A program made the translations under genes and the position numbers. A stretch of 64,000 nt of DNA from Carposina sasakii (Eukaryota > Arthropoda > Insecta > Lepidoptera > Carposinidae), in assembly GCA_014607495.2 (NCBI GenBank), contig CP053171.1, positions 372,001 to 436,000 of the forward strand, read 5' to 3'. The notes under the pieces were generated by a model. That model had not been told where the DNA came from and did no database searches. It saw nothing but the letters and a program-made list of their open reading frames with translations. Shown here piece by piece: positions 54,201-62,319 of the stretch (its first letter is position 1; the number at the start of each line of letters is the position of its first letter).

Positions 54201-56969
54201 TCAGTTGAGGTAAAGTAATGGATTGAAATGAGCTCGGCACTTTCAAAATCAAAATATTGGCTAAATTATATATTAGTAAAGCACGGTTTGCGAGAGGTCG
54301 TAAGTTCAAATCTCGCTCGGGTGATTTTTTTTTTATTTATTTATTTATAACTTTTATAATATACAATATCTCGATTAAGATAAATTTATAAGACACTTCT
54401 CCATAATATAATCTGCTAGGATATGGTTGATCATTAAAACATTGTGTTGAGGGATCCAGCTTTGTTCACCGATAGTATAGCTATCGGGATGAAAAAATAA
54501 CGTTGCCAAAAACGTAATGTAAAAGAGATGGTAAAATCCGTCGTCCGAGTTAATTGACCCGATAGCTCAGTTGGTTAGAGCGAAAGCACGGTCTGCGAGA
54601 GGTCGTGAGTTCAAATCTCAATTCGGGTGATTTTTTTTTCATTTCTTTATTAATAATTTTTCTCTATTGAGGGATCGCCCACCACCGGGCCGAATAGTGA
54701 CGCCTGATACAATTCAATAATAATTTTTATAGTAGTATATCACTTCATCGGTTATAGTAAAATGACTTCAAACATAAAAGTAATGTACCTATGATATAGG
54801 TAATTTCCACGATTATATTCTTAAGTTTACACTACCTGGAAAAATAAACAAGTCATTTCGAGTGTCAAACACACTGATTTTAGTAGGATATTTACATAGC
54901 TTTTCGTTAAAACACCCCTTTTGCTACACCGTGTATAAGTAACTTTTTACACCGTGATTTTTTCCCAATCGTCGACTAGTGTTCTAAATTATCTTATTTT
55001 GTCCCCAGCCCAAACGTCTACGGCCTCTACGTTGGCCGATTCGTTGGTGGAGTTGCGATTGGAGCCTTTAGTGTAGGCATACCGCCCTACGTTGAGGATA
55101 TAGCGGAGAAGCACATTCTACCAGCTTTGGCCAACTTCTATCACGTGCATTTCTCTTGCGGCATATTGTTTGGATATATACTTGGTAAGTTGGTGTTTCA
55201 GACCAATTTTTATTACCCTGAGCTCCTAAAATCCAGTGCTGATGCGGGCTTCACTAGAATACATCAGCTGCATCTCCTTCGGTGCATGTCGTAAGAGTCG
55301 ACTAAGGACCTTGGGGGACATTGAAGTAGCAACTTGTCACTGAACTTTTACAACTGACCCCGCTATGCTAAACGTGGCCGCAGGATTTATTTTGTAATCC
55401 TGCAGTTCTGGGTACCCTCTCTGGCTATGTATATATGTATGAGCTCCATAAGCAGGAAACGAGATGCCACTATAAGAAGTCGACATCTCGGTTCATGGTC
55501 ACAGGTCCTTGAGCTTCAAAATATAATGTTGAGGTTAACTTAAGGTTAATGTGAACTTAATGAACCAATCAATGACACGCGACGAGTGGATTTAACGCGG
55601 CTCTAATAAATTAAATTGTGAGCCAGTCAAAAATAGATCTCTGTACGTCCTTTCAATTTATTGAAGTAAGTCGTTAAGTTGGTATTGTCTGATCACCTAT
55701 GACCATTTTGAGTTTGTGAGGAGCTGGAGTAGTATCGATAGGTGTTGATTGGATAAGCTAAGCTATATCTGCTACGTCCAGAGCTTGGATGGGTGGACAT
55801 CTAGGAACTTATCTCTAATCTTGAGCTTCTCCGTTTTAAGCTAATCCTTATGGTTGCTATAATGTCAGGAAACTAATATCATAACGTCAAATTCCAGTTA
55901 TGGTTTGACTATTGTGACACGAATCTGATGGCCAATAAAAACCAGTACTTCTTTTTATAGCGACATTCATCGATACTTGTAGAACTTAAGGTAGCTCCAA
56001 AAATGTTCTAACTATCTTAATTTTATGCTTTCAGCTATGATTCAGAGTTCATCATGGATGTATTTACTCTGCGCCAGCGTGCCCGTAGCCTATTTTATAG
56101 CCTTCATCTTCCTTCCCGAATCACCAGCATATCTCCTCTCGCAAGGAAAATACCATGAAGCCAAAGCAGCGCTAGTCTACTTCAGAGGAATTGACAACAA
56201 CATTGACAGCGAAATGAAGGGTTTAAAGGAATACATCAGAACAGCAGCAAAGCAGAAAGTTACGTTCAGAGAACTGTTCAGCTCGAAGCCGACTCTCAAA
56301 GCTTTGGTTGTCTCTTTCGGACTCATGACCTTTCAGCAGCTGAGCGGCATCTATCCTGTTCTATTCTATGCACAGAACATCTTCAAAAAGTTCTCCATAA
56401 CCCTGAATACTCCAGGGGCGGCGATTATTCTGGGATTTTCTCTCGTCTCCTCCACGTATTTCTCGACGATGTTCTTGAAGAAATTCAGAAGACGTCTCCT
56501 TCTCATCTTATCTTTCATTACTATGGCAATTAGTCTGGGAACGTTAGCTATATGCTATCATTTGAAAGCAACGAATGTTATGGGAGGTGGTACTTGGATG
56601 CCCTTGTTCACTTTATGCGTGTTTGTCAGCGTGTATGCTGCAGGAGTTGGACCAATACCCTGGCTGATGCTACGAGAGATCTTTCCTCAGCACATGACCA
56701 GAAGAGCAACAGCTATAACTGCTGGATTTCATTGGTTTCTGGCCTTCTGCGTGACAAAGTCTTATAAGAATTTAGAGGAAATGCTGAAGCCTGGTTGGAC
56801 GTTATGGAATTTTGCCATTGCTTGCATAATTGGAGCCATTTTTGTGTATTTCTTCGTGCCAGAGACTAAAAATAGGACATTGGATGAGATTCATGATGAG
56901 CTTGATGGGATATCCAAGAAGAAGGAACATACTCATGTCATTGAGGTTAAAAGTGTGGCTGTAGCATAG
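42079..56969 (+). CDS. MFS sugar transporter, facilitated trehalose transporter (Tret1)-like
   Basis: Six exons join in phase: 42079-42285, 45593-45675, 51769-51834, 54011-54171, 55009-55184 and 56035-56969. All have AG acceptors and GT donors and give about 542 residues to the TAG. Order: hydrophilic N-terminus (1-60), TM1 with WSS (about 70-97), GRKKT loop (151-155), GRFVGG (182-187), PESP (259-262), QQLSG in TM7 (332-336), GPIPW in TM10 (437-441), PETK (507-510). This is the sugar-porter signature of plasma-membrane hexose/trehalose uniporters; length is normal. The first codon is split (xTG at the acceptor), so an upstream exon ending in A may supply the start. Substrate is unproven. Two usually conserved charged positions are altered. 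Confidence 0.9.
42305..42725 (+). repeat. Family I split by a 10-bp minisatellite
   Basis: 42305-42385 (ATACATCAGCTCCTACTTTG, CGTAAGAGTTGACTAAG) and 42686-42725 (GCTAAGCATGGCTGCAGGGT, ATAATCCTGC) are the two ends of family I. Between them, 42405-42685 is about 28 copies of TACATTCACC with few variants. It lies in the first intron of the transporter. Confidence 0.85.
42771..42873 (+). mobile_element. SINE family H, full copy
   Basis: GTGGTGATAGCCCAGTGTAT, AAGTTCGATCCCAGTCACGG, TGAATTTATTTCATGTACAG. Confidence 0.75.
43417..43675. mobile_element. MITE family A, complete
   Basis: CAGGTTGTAACAGAAGGGGT to CTTTTTGTTACACCCTG with TA on both sides; near-full-length arms. Confidence 0.88.
43685..43800 (-). 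repeat. Family I fragment
   Basis: GGAGATCTCATAGCTACGTT, CAGCATAGCGGGGGGGATGT, GATCAGTTACATGTTACAAG. Confidence 0.5.
44095..44476 (+). mobile_element. MITE family B, long copy
   Basis: CAGGGTGATTTTTGGTCGTC to CCTTCGTTAAAGGTGGCCAC and AAAAAAACCCTGTATA. Best reference copy for the family here. Confidence 0.85.
44985..45275 (+). repeat. LINE/SINE 3' end
   Basis: TTTCGTACGAGGCGATTAAG, CCCGCCTGCCCAGCGTGATG, TCCAGCAGTGGACTGCAATA, AGAAGAAGAAGA tail. Confidence 0.72.
45593..45675 (+). CDS. Transporter exon: TM1
   Basis: Acceptor TATTGTTTCCAG, donor GTTAGA (non-consensus after GT). Encodes NLGVFASGVCVAWSSTALPL, matching the TM1 region of Tret1-like proteins, where WSSPAL is usual; here Pro is Thr. 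Ends in phase 0. Confidence 0.85.
45747..45925. mobile_element. MITE family E, internally shortened
   Basis: CAGGGTGTTTATGACAGCCA, GACCATGACTTCAGACCATG, CATTTCCTGCGAGTTATAAC, then CACATCCTGTATA. Lies just after the TM1 exon. Confidence 0.65.
46120..46175. repeat. TAG/TAA trinucleotide run
   Basis: AGATAGTAGTAGTAGTAGTA and a few imperfect units after it. Confidence 0.75.
46235..46525 (+). repeat. Interspersed repeat, partner of 12170-12456
   Basis: ATATAAAAAATCCGTGTCAC to GAGTCGCGGGCGTCCGCTAG; nearly the same over its whole length. Confidence 0.8.
46570..46690. repeat. Probable LINE 3' end
   Basis: GATAGATAGATAAAATTCTT, TTATTGTACTACAGCA, ACAAGGCATTCTCTACCGGT. I recognise this as a common lepidopteran retroelement terminus but cannot name the family. 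Confidence 0.4.
46985..47130 (-). repeat. Repeat K, inverse of 23294-23445
   Basis: TAGCATGACCACGCATCGTG, ATATCGTATTGTACGATATC, AAATTCAACATGGCGGCTAT. Confidence 0.75.
47196..47456 (+). mobile_element. Family Z, full copy
   Basis: ATATACATACATATAATCAC, CCTTACGGGGTAGGCAGAGT, CACTCCCAGAGCAGCATAGA. Confidence 0.82.
47490..47605 (+). repeat. Family I fragment
   Basis: TCTCAGGCGATGAGCCAGCA, ACTTGTCACTGATG, AACGTGGCAGTAGAGTCTCC. Confidence 0.55.
47624..47803. mobile_element. MITE with GGAAATTGGATACATTCCTT arms
   Basis: Left GGAAATTGGATACATTCCTT, right AAGGAATGTATCCAATTTCC, with an AT-rich loop. Right terminus ends ACCCTG then TA; the left terminus is diverged. Confidence 0.75.
47808..48204. mobile_element. 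MITE family C
   Basis: CAGGATGTAAAAAGACAACT to TGTCTTTTTACATCCTG with TA on both sides. Inner pairs TTTGTAACATCACGATCATT and AATGATCGTAACCTTACAAA also face each other. It abuts the previous MITE with only TATA between. Confidence 0.82.
48299..48345. repeat. 15-bp tandem repeat, three units
   Basis: AATAAATCAATAGTT repeated three times without change. Confidence 0.9.
48480..48545 (+). repeat. tRNA-like SINE remnant
   Basis: GGATTGGCGATTGGTGACTG and GGGGGTTCGAATCCCGGTAA; B box good, the rest weak. Confidence 0.4.
49165..49460 (+). repeat. Family L, full copy
   Basis: GGCGTCACTATTCGGAAGTT, GATCTGCCTACTCATGATCA, AGAAGCCAGATCCAAGCACC, CGACATATGTTTCGCCAACA, GGCATCATCAGGATTAG. Confidence 0.75.
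49618..49870 (+). mobile_element. LINE 3' end, same family as 5600-6660
   Basis: Plus-strand reading gives WIGHTLRREENHIPRQA, GRPKQTWRR and VGKTWSEIKRDAQNR. Sense to the transporter, inside its intron. 5'-truncated. Confidence 0.8.
50840..50930 (-). mobile_element. SINE family H
   Basis: ATAGGCCCGTGACGGGGTCA to GTTGTAAACTTACCGCTC, reverse orientation, diverged. Confidence 0.55.
51769..51834 (+). CDS. Transporter exon: TM1-TM2 extracellular loop
   Basis: A 22-codon exon, phase 0 at both ends, acceptor TTTTGTTTCAG, donor GTAAGT. Encodes NLPPNNPSQKLI, the loop before TM2. Being only 66 bp inside long introns, it would be easy to miss. Confidence 0.8.
51881..52008. mobile_element. MITE family A, right half
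   Basis: GGAAAAATAAACATGTGATT to CTTTTTGTTACACCCTG. A short left end (TACAGGATGTAATAGAACTA) remains. It starts about 50 bp after the 66-bp transporter exon. Confidence 0.78.
52015..52465. mobile_element. Near-perfect palindromic element inserted in a family I copy
   Basis: The element is 52167-52441 (275 bp). CATAGAGGAATAAGATGTAG and its complement CTACATCTTATTCCTCTATG are the termini, and the arms pair for over 100 bp. ATTCTAG stands directly on both sides (52160-52166, 52442-52448). Removing it restores the family I end GATGTATTCTAGTGAAG. Confidence 0.88.
52665..52815 (+). repeat. 3'-tail repeat, diverged
   Basis: TTTTCGGAAATTCCCACGAG, TTTAGGCGGACGAAATCGTA, GGCGTCCACTAGTTTATTAA. Confidence 0.45.
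53609..53870. mobile_element. MITE family A, left half, then AT-rich run
   Basis: CAGGATGTAACACAAAGGGT to TTGTTTCGGAATTCTTCATA. From 53762 to 53870 it continues as simple ATTAATTATTATTTA-type sequence where the right arm should be. Confidence 0.72.
54011..54171 (+). CDS. Transporter exon: TM2-TM3
   Basis: Acceptor CTACCATCAG, donor GTGAGG. Starts VTDIEASWMASL, then TM2, SEYFGRKKT (the loop 2-3 motif of the superfamily) and TM3. Ends two bases into a Ser codon completed by the next exon. Confidence 0.9.
54255..54660 (+). mobile_element. Two SINE family G copies
   Basis: 54275-54325: AGCACGGTTTGCGAGAGGTC and AAGTTCAAATCTCGCTCGGG. 54440-54640: module GAGGGATCCAGCTTTGTTCA, then GACCCGATAGCTCAGTTGGT and GTGAGTTCAAATCTCAATTC. 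The second keeps good A and B boxes. A short family L piece follows to 54720. Confidence 0.72.
54815..54940. mobile_element. MITE family A, decayed right half
   Basis: GGAAAAATAAACAAGTCATT, CATAGCTTTTCGTTAAAACA, TTTTGCTACACCGTGTATA. Confidence 0.6.
55009..55184 (+). CDS. Transporter exon: TM4-TM5
   Basis: Acceptor TTGTCCCCAG, donor GTAAGT. GRFVGGVAIGAFSVGIPPYV is the TM4 region. The following VEDIAEKHILPALANFYH aligns to the usual E-I-A...R-G-x-L-x-x-x-x-Q loop, but lacks the conserved Arg-Gly and has His for Gln. Confidence 0.9.
55240..55430 (+). repeat. Family I, reference copy
   Basis: TGCTGATGCGGGCTTCACTA, ATACATCAGCTGCATCTCCT, GTAAGAGTCGACTAAGGACC, CTGACCCCGCTATGCTAAAC, GTAATCCTGCAGTTCTGGGT. 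Lies in the last intron of the transporter. Confidence 0.72.
56035..56969 (+). CDS. Transporter last exon: TM6-TM12 and C-terminus
   Basis: Acceptor ATGCTTTCAG; the carried-over G plus CT makes Ala. Contains PESP, the large central loop, QQLSG, LKKFRRRLLL in place of the D-x-x-GRR loop 8-9 motif, GPIPW, PETK and a short tail ending KSVAVA. Stop is at 56967-56969. The frame is intact over 311 codons. Confidence 0.95.
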
Positions 56970-57590
56970 TTAGTGCTAGGTTAGGTTAAACGCCAGATTT
57001 ACGAAAACTATGGTCTTCTAGAATGGCATTGACATCGTACTGCTGCCGTGTAGACCTTTTCACATGTCGGCACTATAAACAGCGCGTGTTTTTGCTGGCG
57101 TACTGGCGTTATACTCGTAATGACGGCATCGCTATTTTAGATAACTATAACTTTGATTGCTAACAGTTAATTTAACTGTCAATTAACTATGGATTGACAT
57201 ATTTATATCGTGTATTTACGTTGACATACCTCCGAGAAACCAGCTATAAATTTTATTTTGAGAGTAAATAATTTTATCTACATTGATATGGTGCTTGTTT
57301 TTAAATAATAGTAAGTGTAAAAGTAGAAAATAAGGTCCAAGTTTAAATCGTTAAGAAAAGAAATAGCTTAAATAGTTTTATAAAACTAATTTTCTCAAGA
57401 TGTGCTCAATAGTTTTAGATTATTCTTTTTCAAAAATATCAGTATTTAGTTTTACTTGATTAATTCTAGTCTAGTTATAGTTTTTTTTTTATACTTGAGG
57501 CTAAATGTATACTTAAATCGAAATATTTTTTTAATAATATTTTTTATTTTTATATGGAGTTCAAATAATAAAAAAATATTTAATATAATT
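56970..57590 (+). other. Transporter 3' UTR (inferred)
   Basis: From the stop codon to just past the candidate poly(A) signal. AT content rises strongly after about 57280. No repeat recognised. Confidence 0.5.
57567..57572 (+). terminator. Candidate polyadenylation signal AATAAA
   Basis: The hexamer lies about 600 bp after the stop, in an AT-rich stretch. Cleavage would fall about 10-30 bp downstream. Confidence 0.5.
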
Positions 57591-57599
57591 CGAAAGCGA

Positions 57600-58190
57600 T
57601 TTTATTTCGTAACTTTACCTGTAACTAATATATCATTATCATAATTCCCGCCACGAAAAGTCCACTGCTATCACCACTATAGAGAAAGTAGATCAGATAT
57701 TGAATTTTTTGTGGTACTCAAGGTCCCGTTATTTTATGACTGTGAAAAAATTTATAAAAGCCTTTTATTTATCACTATCCCTAAAAAACCAAGTAAACAA
57801 TTTGACAAAACAAACAAGCTTAGACCCTAAATGTATCCCTTTCTCTAAGCGGTTGAAATAGACAGAAAATGTGTTGGCAAAAAAGATATTTGCACAGAAT
57901 GGCTCGATAAAATCTTTAATAACCGCCATGGGGCGCCCTAAGTGTGGTTAAAGTAACCACATAACAGATTTAGAAGTACAGAGAGACGCTTTGCAAAGTA
58001 TACCAAGTTTGAAAATATGAACATGGATTCTTAGAGAAAAAAAACACAAAATATTCATTGAATAAAGTTTTTAGAGATTTTGGAAACTGGAGTTCTGCTT
58101 AAGGCTAAATTGTTTAATCTCTAGTTAAGTATGCTTAAGTAAAACAATATCTTTCAAACTTACTTTGTTTTTTCTGACGAATACTCGTAT
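57600..58190. other. Gene-less stretch
   Basis: No gene or repeat recognised; moderately AT-rich. Confidence 0.4.
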
Positions 58191-58341
58191 TATGGTCGAT
58201 TCCGGCAGTCACATTTAAACCTAAACGTAAATTTAGTCCCGCCTGTCCTTTTCTCTCTCAGCCATTTATTTTAAGAGAGAGAGATAGACCTGACTAAGAT
58301 TAGGTTTAGGTTTAAGTGTGACTGCCGGAATCGACCCTATT
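58191..58341. mobile_element. Short palindromic MITE (GGTCGATTCCGGCAGTCACA ends)
   Basis: GGTCGATTCCGGCAGTCACA with TGTGACTGCCGGAATCGACC, the arms continuing as TTTAAACCTAAAC and GTTTAGGTTTAA. CTCTCTCTC and GAGAGAGAG near the loop also pair. Almost the whole 150 bp is a stem. Confidence 0.82.
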
Positions 58342-58384
58342 GACTAATATTTAGCTTGACTACTGATCAAAAAATGGCCTTATA

Positions 58385-58500
58385 TTCCTAGAGTTAGCTT
58401 ATCGCCCGAGAAAACGCTCCTGAATTCGGTCTCTTACAACATGCACGGAAGGAGATGCAGCTGATGCATTTTAATGAAGACCCGCATCAGCACAGGATTC
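58385..58500 (-). repeat. Family I fragment
   Basis: AGCTTATCGCCCGAGAAAAC, GCACGGAAGGAGATGCAGCT, CCCGCATCAGCACAGGATT. Confidence 0.6.
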
Positions 58501-58707
58501 AATCAAGCTGAAAATATGTTCACATTCTCTATCCATTTCAAATTCAAAGTAAACACAAAACTACATCAAAAACCAACAAGCGCGTTCCACAAAAACAAAG
58601 TTACGCCATCATGAGGGTATGATGTATGATTTTAAGTTTTAATTGGCAAATATATGTGTGTAGAAGACATCTGGTTTTGGAATACCTATAAAGTCGATAT
58701 TTTTGAA

Positions 58708-58968
58708 GAATAATAAATAAATAAATAAATAAATAAATATTCACACACTACACAACACATTGACCTAGTCCCACAGTAAGATCCCTAAGGTCTTGTGTCG
58801 TGGGTACTAAGCAACGGTATATAAATACATAGATAAGTATAGAAACATCCATGACTCGGAAACAAACATGGATTTTCATCATATCAATGTTTGCACCTAC
58901 CGGGATTCGAACCCAGGACCTATGGCGTCGCAGGCAGGGTCACTACCTACTAGACCAATCGGCCGTCA
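58708..58968 (-). mobile_element. SINE family F, full-length with target duplication
   Basis: On the minus strand: TGACGGCCGATTGGTCTAGT, B box GGTCCTGGGTTCGAATCCCG, body, then tail of AATAAATAAATA units. GAAGAA stands on both sides (58702 and 58969), consistent with a target-site duplication. Best reference copy. Confidence 0.85.
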
Positions 58969-58974
58969 GAAGAA

Positions 58975-61090
58975 ATGTATTCATTTAACGTTAGCGCGAA
59001 AGGATGAAAATTAATGAGGATTGCATATAGCTATTTTTTGTTAAAAAAATACTAGATATACTTACGTTACATCAAATAACTTTACGACTTGTTACTTTAA
59101 AATGAAAATGTTCAGTCCTTTTCAAGTTATGGGATATCATTATTACGTAGGTACTGTTAGCTTGAGAAAAACAATCGACTAAGAAAGTCACTGACCCTTC
59201 CGATGAATATCATGCAATGTCAAAAAATAATAGTTAAATATTATTTTAGTGTTATATACAAACACTAGTGGACGCTCAGAGCACACAAGATGGCACGTGT
59301 AGCTTGTGCCCAAATTTCGATATTTTATGTGAATTATTATTTGAAACAGTCATTTAAAAAAACAGTTGCTTTAGTACATAGCTGATTTTGTTTACACTTC
59401 ATGCGTAATAAATAATTGATTCACAGTACACATCTAATGTCCAGACTTTAGTAACTATCTCACATAGTTACGCCGGCCCTCTGGGAAATCTGATGTTGTT
59501 TCTAAAAGTTAACAACTATTTTAATGTCGACAAGTTGTAGAAATTGTAGAATTGTTCGGACTTAGGCTGCGATTTTATTAGGGGATCTTGGTTGCTAGTC
59601 CAACCAACGAGGAAATTCTTTGTATGGAGTAGTGTTGAGTACACTACTTTTTTTGTCAGTAAAACTGGATTTCAATTTCAATCTGGATTTATTACTCAAT
59701 AAATGAATTTTTAGCGGCTAAATTTGAAATCAAATAGGATTATTAATATTATTATTATTATTTTTTTATAATGAATTTATGTATGCTCCTATTTGTATTA
59801 ATTTAATCTGACATAATATAATAACGCTTGACATGTTTATGTATTTGTACCAGAAATATTACAATTAATGATCATAATTTTTAAATAGAATAAGTTTTTT
59901 GCATGTCTCCCATGACAAAATATGTATGAACTAGAAACTAAACTATAACAACCTGTAACAATATTACTCATATTTTGTGCAAAATAAATGATTTGATTTG
60001 ATTTGATTTCAAAGTAAAGTGAGTAGATTACGCTAACTGTTTTTTGAAACTAAGGACCGATCTTTCCAATGGTCAGATTAATCTATTTAAAAAAACATAG
60101 TTGATGCTGCCTCTATCTTGATCAAGTTTCAGAGAAAGACTGCATTAAATTTATCCATCAGTTAGAGCAGAATTCACAATAAATTCGTATGTGGTGTAGG
60201 CCTGTAGGGGGTCCACCAGAACCAGCTAACTTTTGAAAGGGGTCTATGAGAAAAAAAGTTTGGGAACTCCTGAGTTAGAACCTGCCTGTTCAAAAAACGA
60301 AGTGTAAAATAAAGAAAGGGAATAAATTACATTGTGTATGTAAGTATATACATACAATATGGAATAAGACGTGAATGTAACACTATTTAAGGCATATATC
60401 TTTGGCCACGTCTAGTGGTTGCGCCACCACAGGTATCCTAGTAAGCCGACTCTGAAGCGTCACCATTTTTGCATTTCGCGGCACGAAACTACAATTTGAG
60501 TATTTGAATTTTGAATTATGCTAATTCGTTGACTGTTGTTTTCCAGTTTTCCGCCATGTTTGCTAGACATTGCTTATATCAGGGTAAGTCTATATAAAAA
60601 TATAATATGTATGTCTAAGGGTAGGTTTTTCAACAGGCAGTTAGTTCTAATCTAACTAATGAATAAATTTGATGCTATCTTTCTCTAAAAGTTGATAAGG
60701 ATAGAGAACGCATCGTCTGCCTATTGAAAAAAATTACCTGAAAATAATAAATCACTGTACTTTAGGAGTACACAGGTATAACGCATTTTTAAATTAGTTT
60801 AAGTACTTATTTTTAACACGAGATGTAATAATATCTTTAGTATGAGATCAGCTCTAAATACGTGAAAAATAAATCTAGTGTTACTACAATTACTTAATAT
60901 TAAAGTTTGAATGAAATTGCGTTTTTCAGAGTAAAACGACACGGGTAAACTTTCACATAGCACAAAAATCAACAAAACCCAATCAAAGTCTTCGCCCAAG
61001 GGAATTTAAATGTATCTAATTTACTTTAAGGTAGTTCCCGAAACCGACAGAACCCCAAACAGCATCAAAACTGTGAATTTCATTTGTTTC
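58975..61090. other. Gene-less stretch
   Basis: 60200-60275 holds a hAT-MITE end (GGCCTGTAGGGGGTCCACCA, AGTTTGGGAACTCCTGAG) like that at 35.1 kb. 60000-60010 has a short GATTT repeat. A possible tiny first exon at 60552-60581 is described among the findings. Otherwise nothing recognised. Confidence 0.4.
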
Positions 61091-61099
61091 GGCAATACC

Positions 61100-61388
61100 C
61101 TTCGCTTCCTCAAGCAAGGCACGTAGAGTAGTGAGCAGCCACAGCTGAGATGTGATACAGTAGTATAACTATCAGTTCTAATGTGATGGAAAATTGTATG
61201 AATACTACAGTGAAATTATACGTATAGTCTTGTGTGTTAGATTAGTATCAAAATAATTCTTATGAAATGTTTTTTTTGTTACTACTAGCGCCATCTCTTT
61301 AATTGCTATGTAAAGCTGTCCTGTGTCTCCTATGTCTTTACATTAAAAAATAAATTTAGTCTATGTAAAACCACTACACGCGTTTCAT
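61100..61388 (+). repeat. Probable 5' LTR of the copia element (left boundary unknown)
   Basis: An LTR should end just before the primer binding site; ACACGCGTTTCA (to 61388) ends in the usual CA. AATAAATTTAGTC near 61350 could be its poly(A) region. Without the 3' LTR in the window the left boundary cannot be set. Confidence 0.4.
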
Positions 61389-61390
61389 TA

Positions 61391-61404
61391 GGTTATGGGC
61401 ACAG
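61391..61404 (+). other. Primer binding site: half initiator-Met tRNA type
   Basis: GGTTATGGGCACAG differs by one base from the complement of the anticodon-loop region of insect tRNA-iMet (GGTTATGGGCCCAG). Copia elements are known to prime from a cleaved half of this tRNA. Confidence 0.8.
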
Positions 61405-61431
61405 TCCAGTTTTTTGGTGTGAAAGTTAAAA

Positions 61432-62319
61432 ATGTCGACATCGGGTTACCTAATTAATGTGCCGAAACTCAAAGGGCGCGAGAATTACGATGATTGGGCG
61501 TTCGCGGCAAGCAATTTCTTGCTGCTCGAGGGCATCGACATAGAAGACATACCGGCGGCCATTGGTGATGCTGAGATGAAGAAAGCTAAAGCAAAGCTCG
61601 TGATGACAATAGACTCTTCATTATACGCGCATATCAAGAATGAGACTACAGTGAATGGTGTGTGGGGAAAATTGAAATTATTGTTTGATGACACGGGATA
61701 CCAAAGAAAAATCAGTTTACTTCGGACATTAATTTCAATACGCCGTGAAAACTGCGAATCCATGATAACCTACGTATCTCAAATGGTCGAAACAGCGCAG
61801 AAATTGAAAGGGACTGGTTTTTGAAATCTCAGATGAGATGATTGGTGCTTTACTTTTGGCTGGACTCCCAGATAAGTTTTTACCGATGATAATGGCGATA
61901 GAACATTCCGGAATCGCCATTACCGCTGACTCCATCAAGACAAAGTTACTCGATATGTGTGATGAGGTTGGTACTACTGGAAACAGACTCTGCATTTTGG
62001 GCTAAACAACAACGGTGGAATGGCGGGAACACTAGCCGCCGTGGCGCCAAAAACAATAAAAACGTCAATGTCAAGTGACATGTCAACCGGCAGTAAACAA
62101 ATAAAATGTTATAATTGCAAGAAGATAGGTCATTATAAAAACAAATGCCCCGAATTAAAAGCAAATAAATGTGAAAATGCTTTTAGTGCAGCCTTTTTCA
62201 ACGGCAGTTTTAGCACGGAAGACTGGTACGTCGATTCGGGTGCAAGTGCACACATGACATCAAATAAAAAAATTGTTTACTGCGAACTAGACAAGTGCAT
62301 GAAAACAGAGAAATTGTAG
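61432..62319 (+). pseudogene. gag: copia gag and protease start, frameshifted
   Basis: Frame 1 opens at 61432 (MSTSGYLINVPKLKGRENYD) and stops at 61822-61824. The Gag homology goes on in another frame from about 61823 (EISDEMIGALLLAGLPDKF), fitting a one-base gain in the T run 61818-61822. A second break near 61980-62080 returns to frame 1 for the CCHC zinc knuckle (62107-62148) and the protease WYVDSGASAHM with its Asp codon at 62233. Gag would form the capsid and bind genomic RNA. The frame ends at 62319, inside the protease. Confidence 0.9.

Noticed and set aside
54537..54635. tRNA gene
   Set aside because: A and B boxes are good, but the acceptor ends do not pair convincingly and the same unit with its flanks is dispersed (SINE G).
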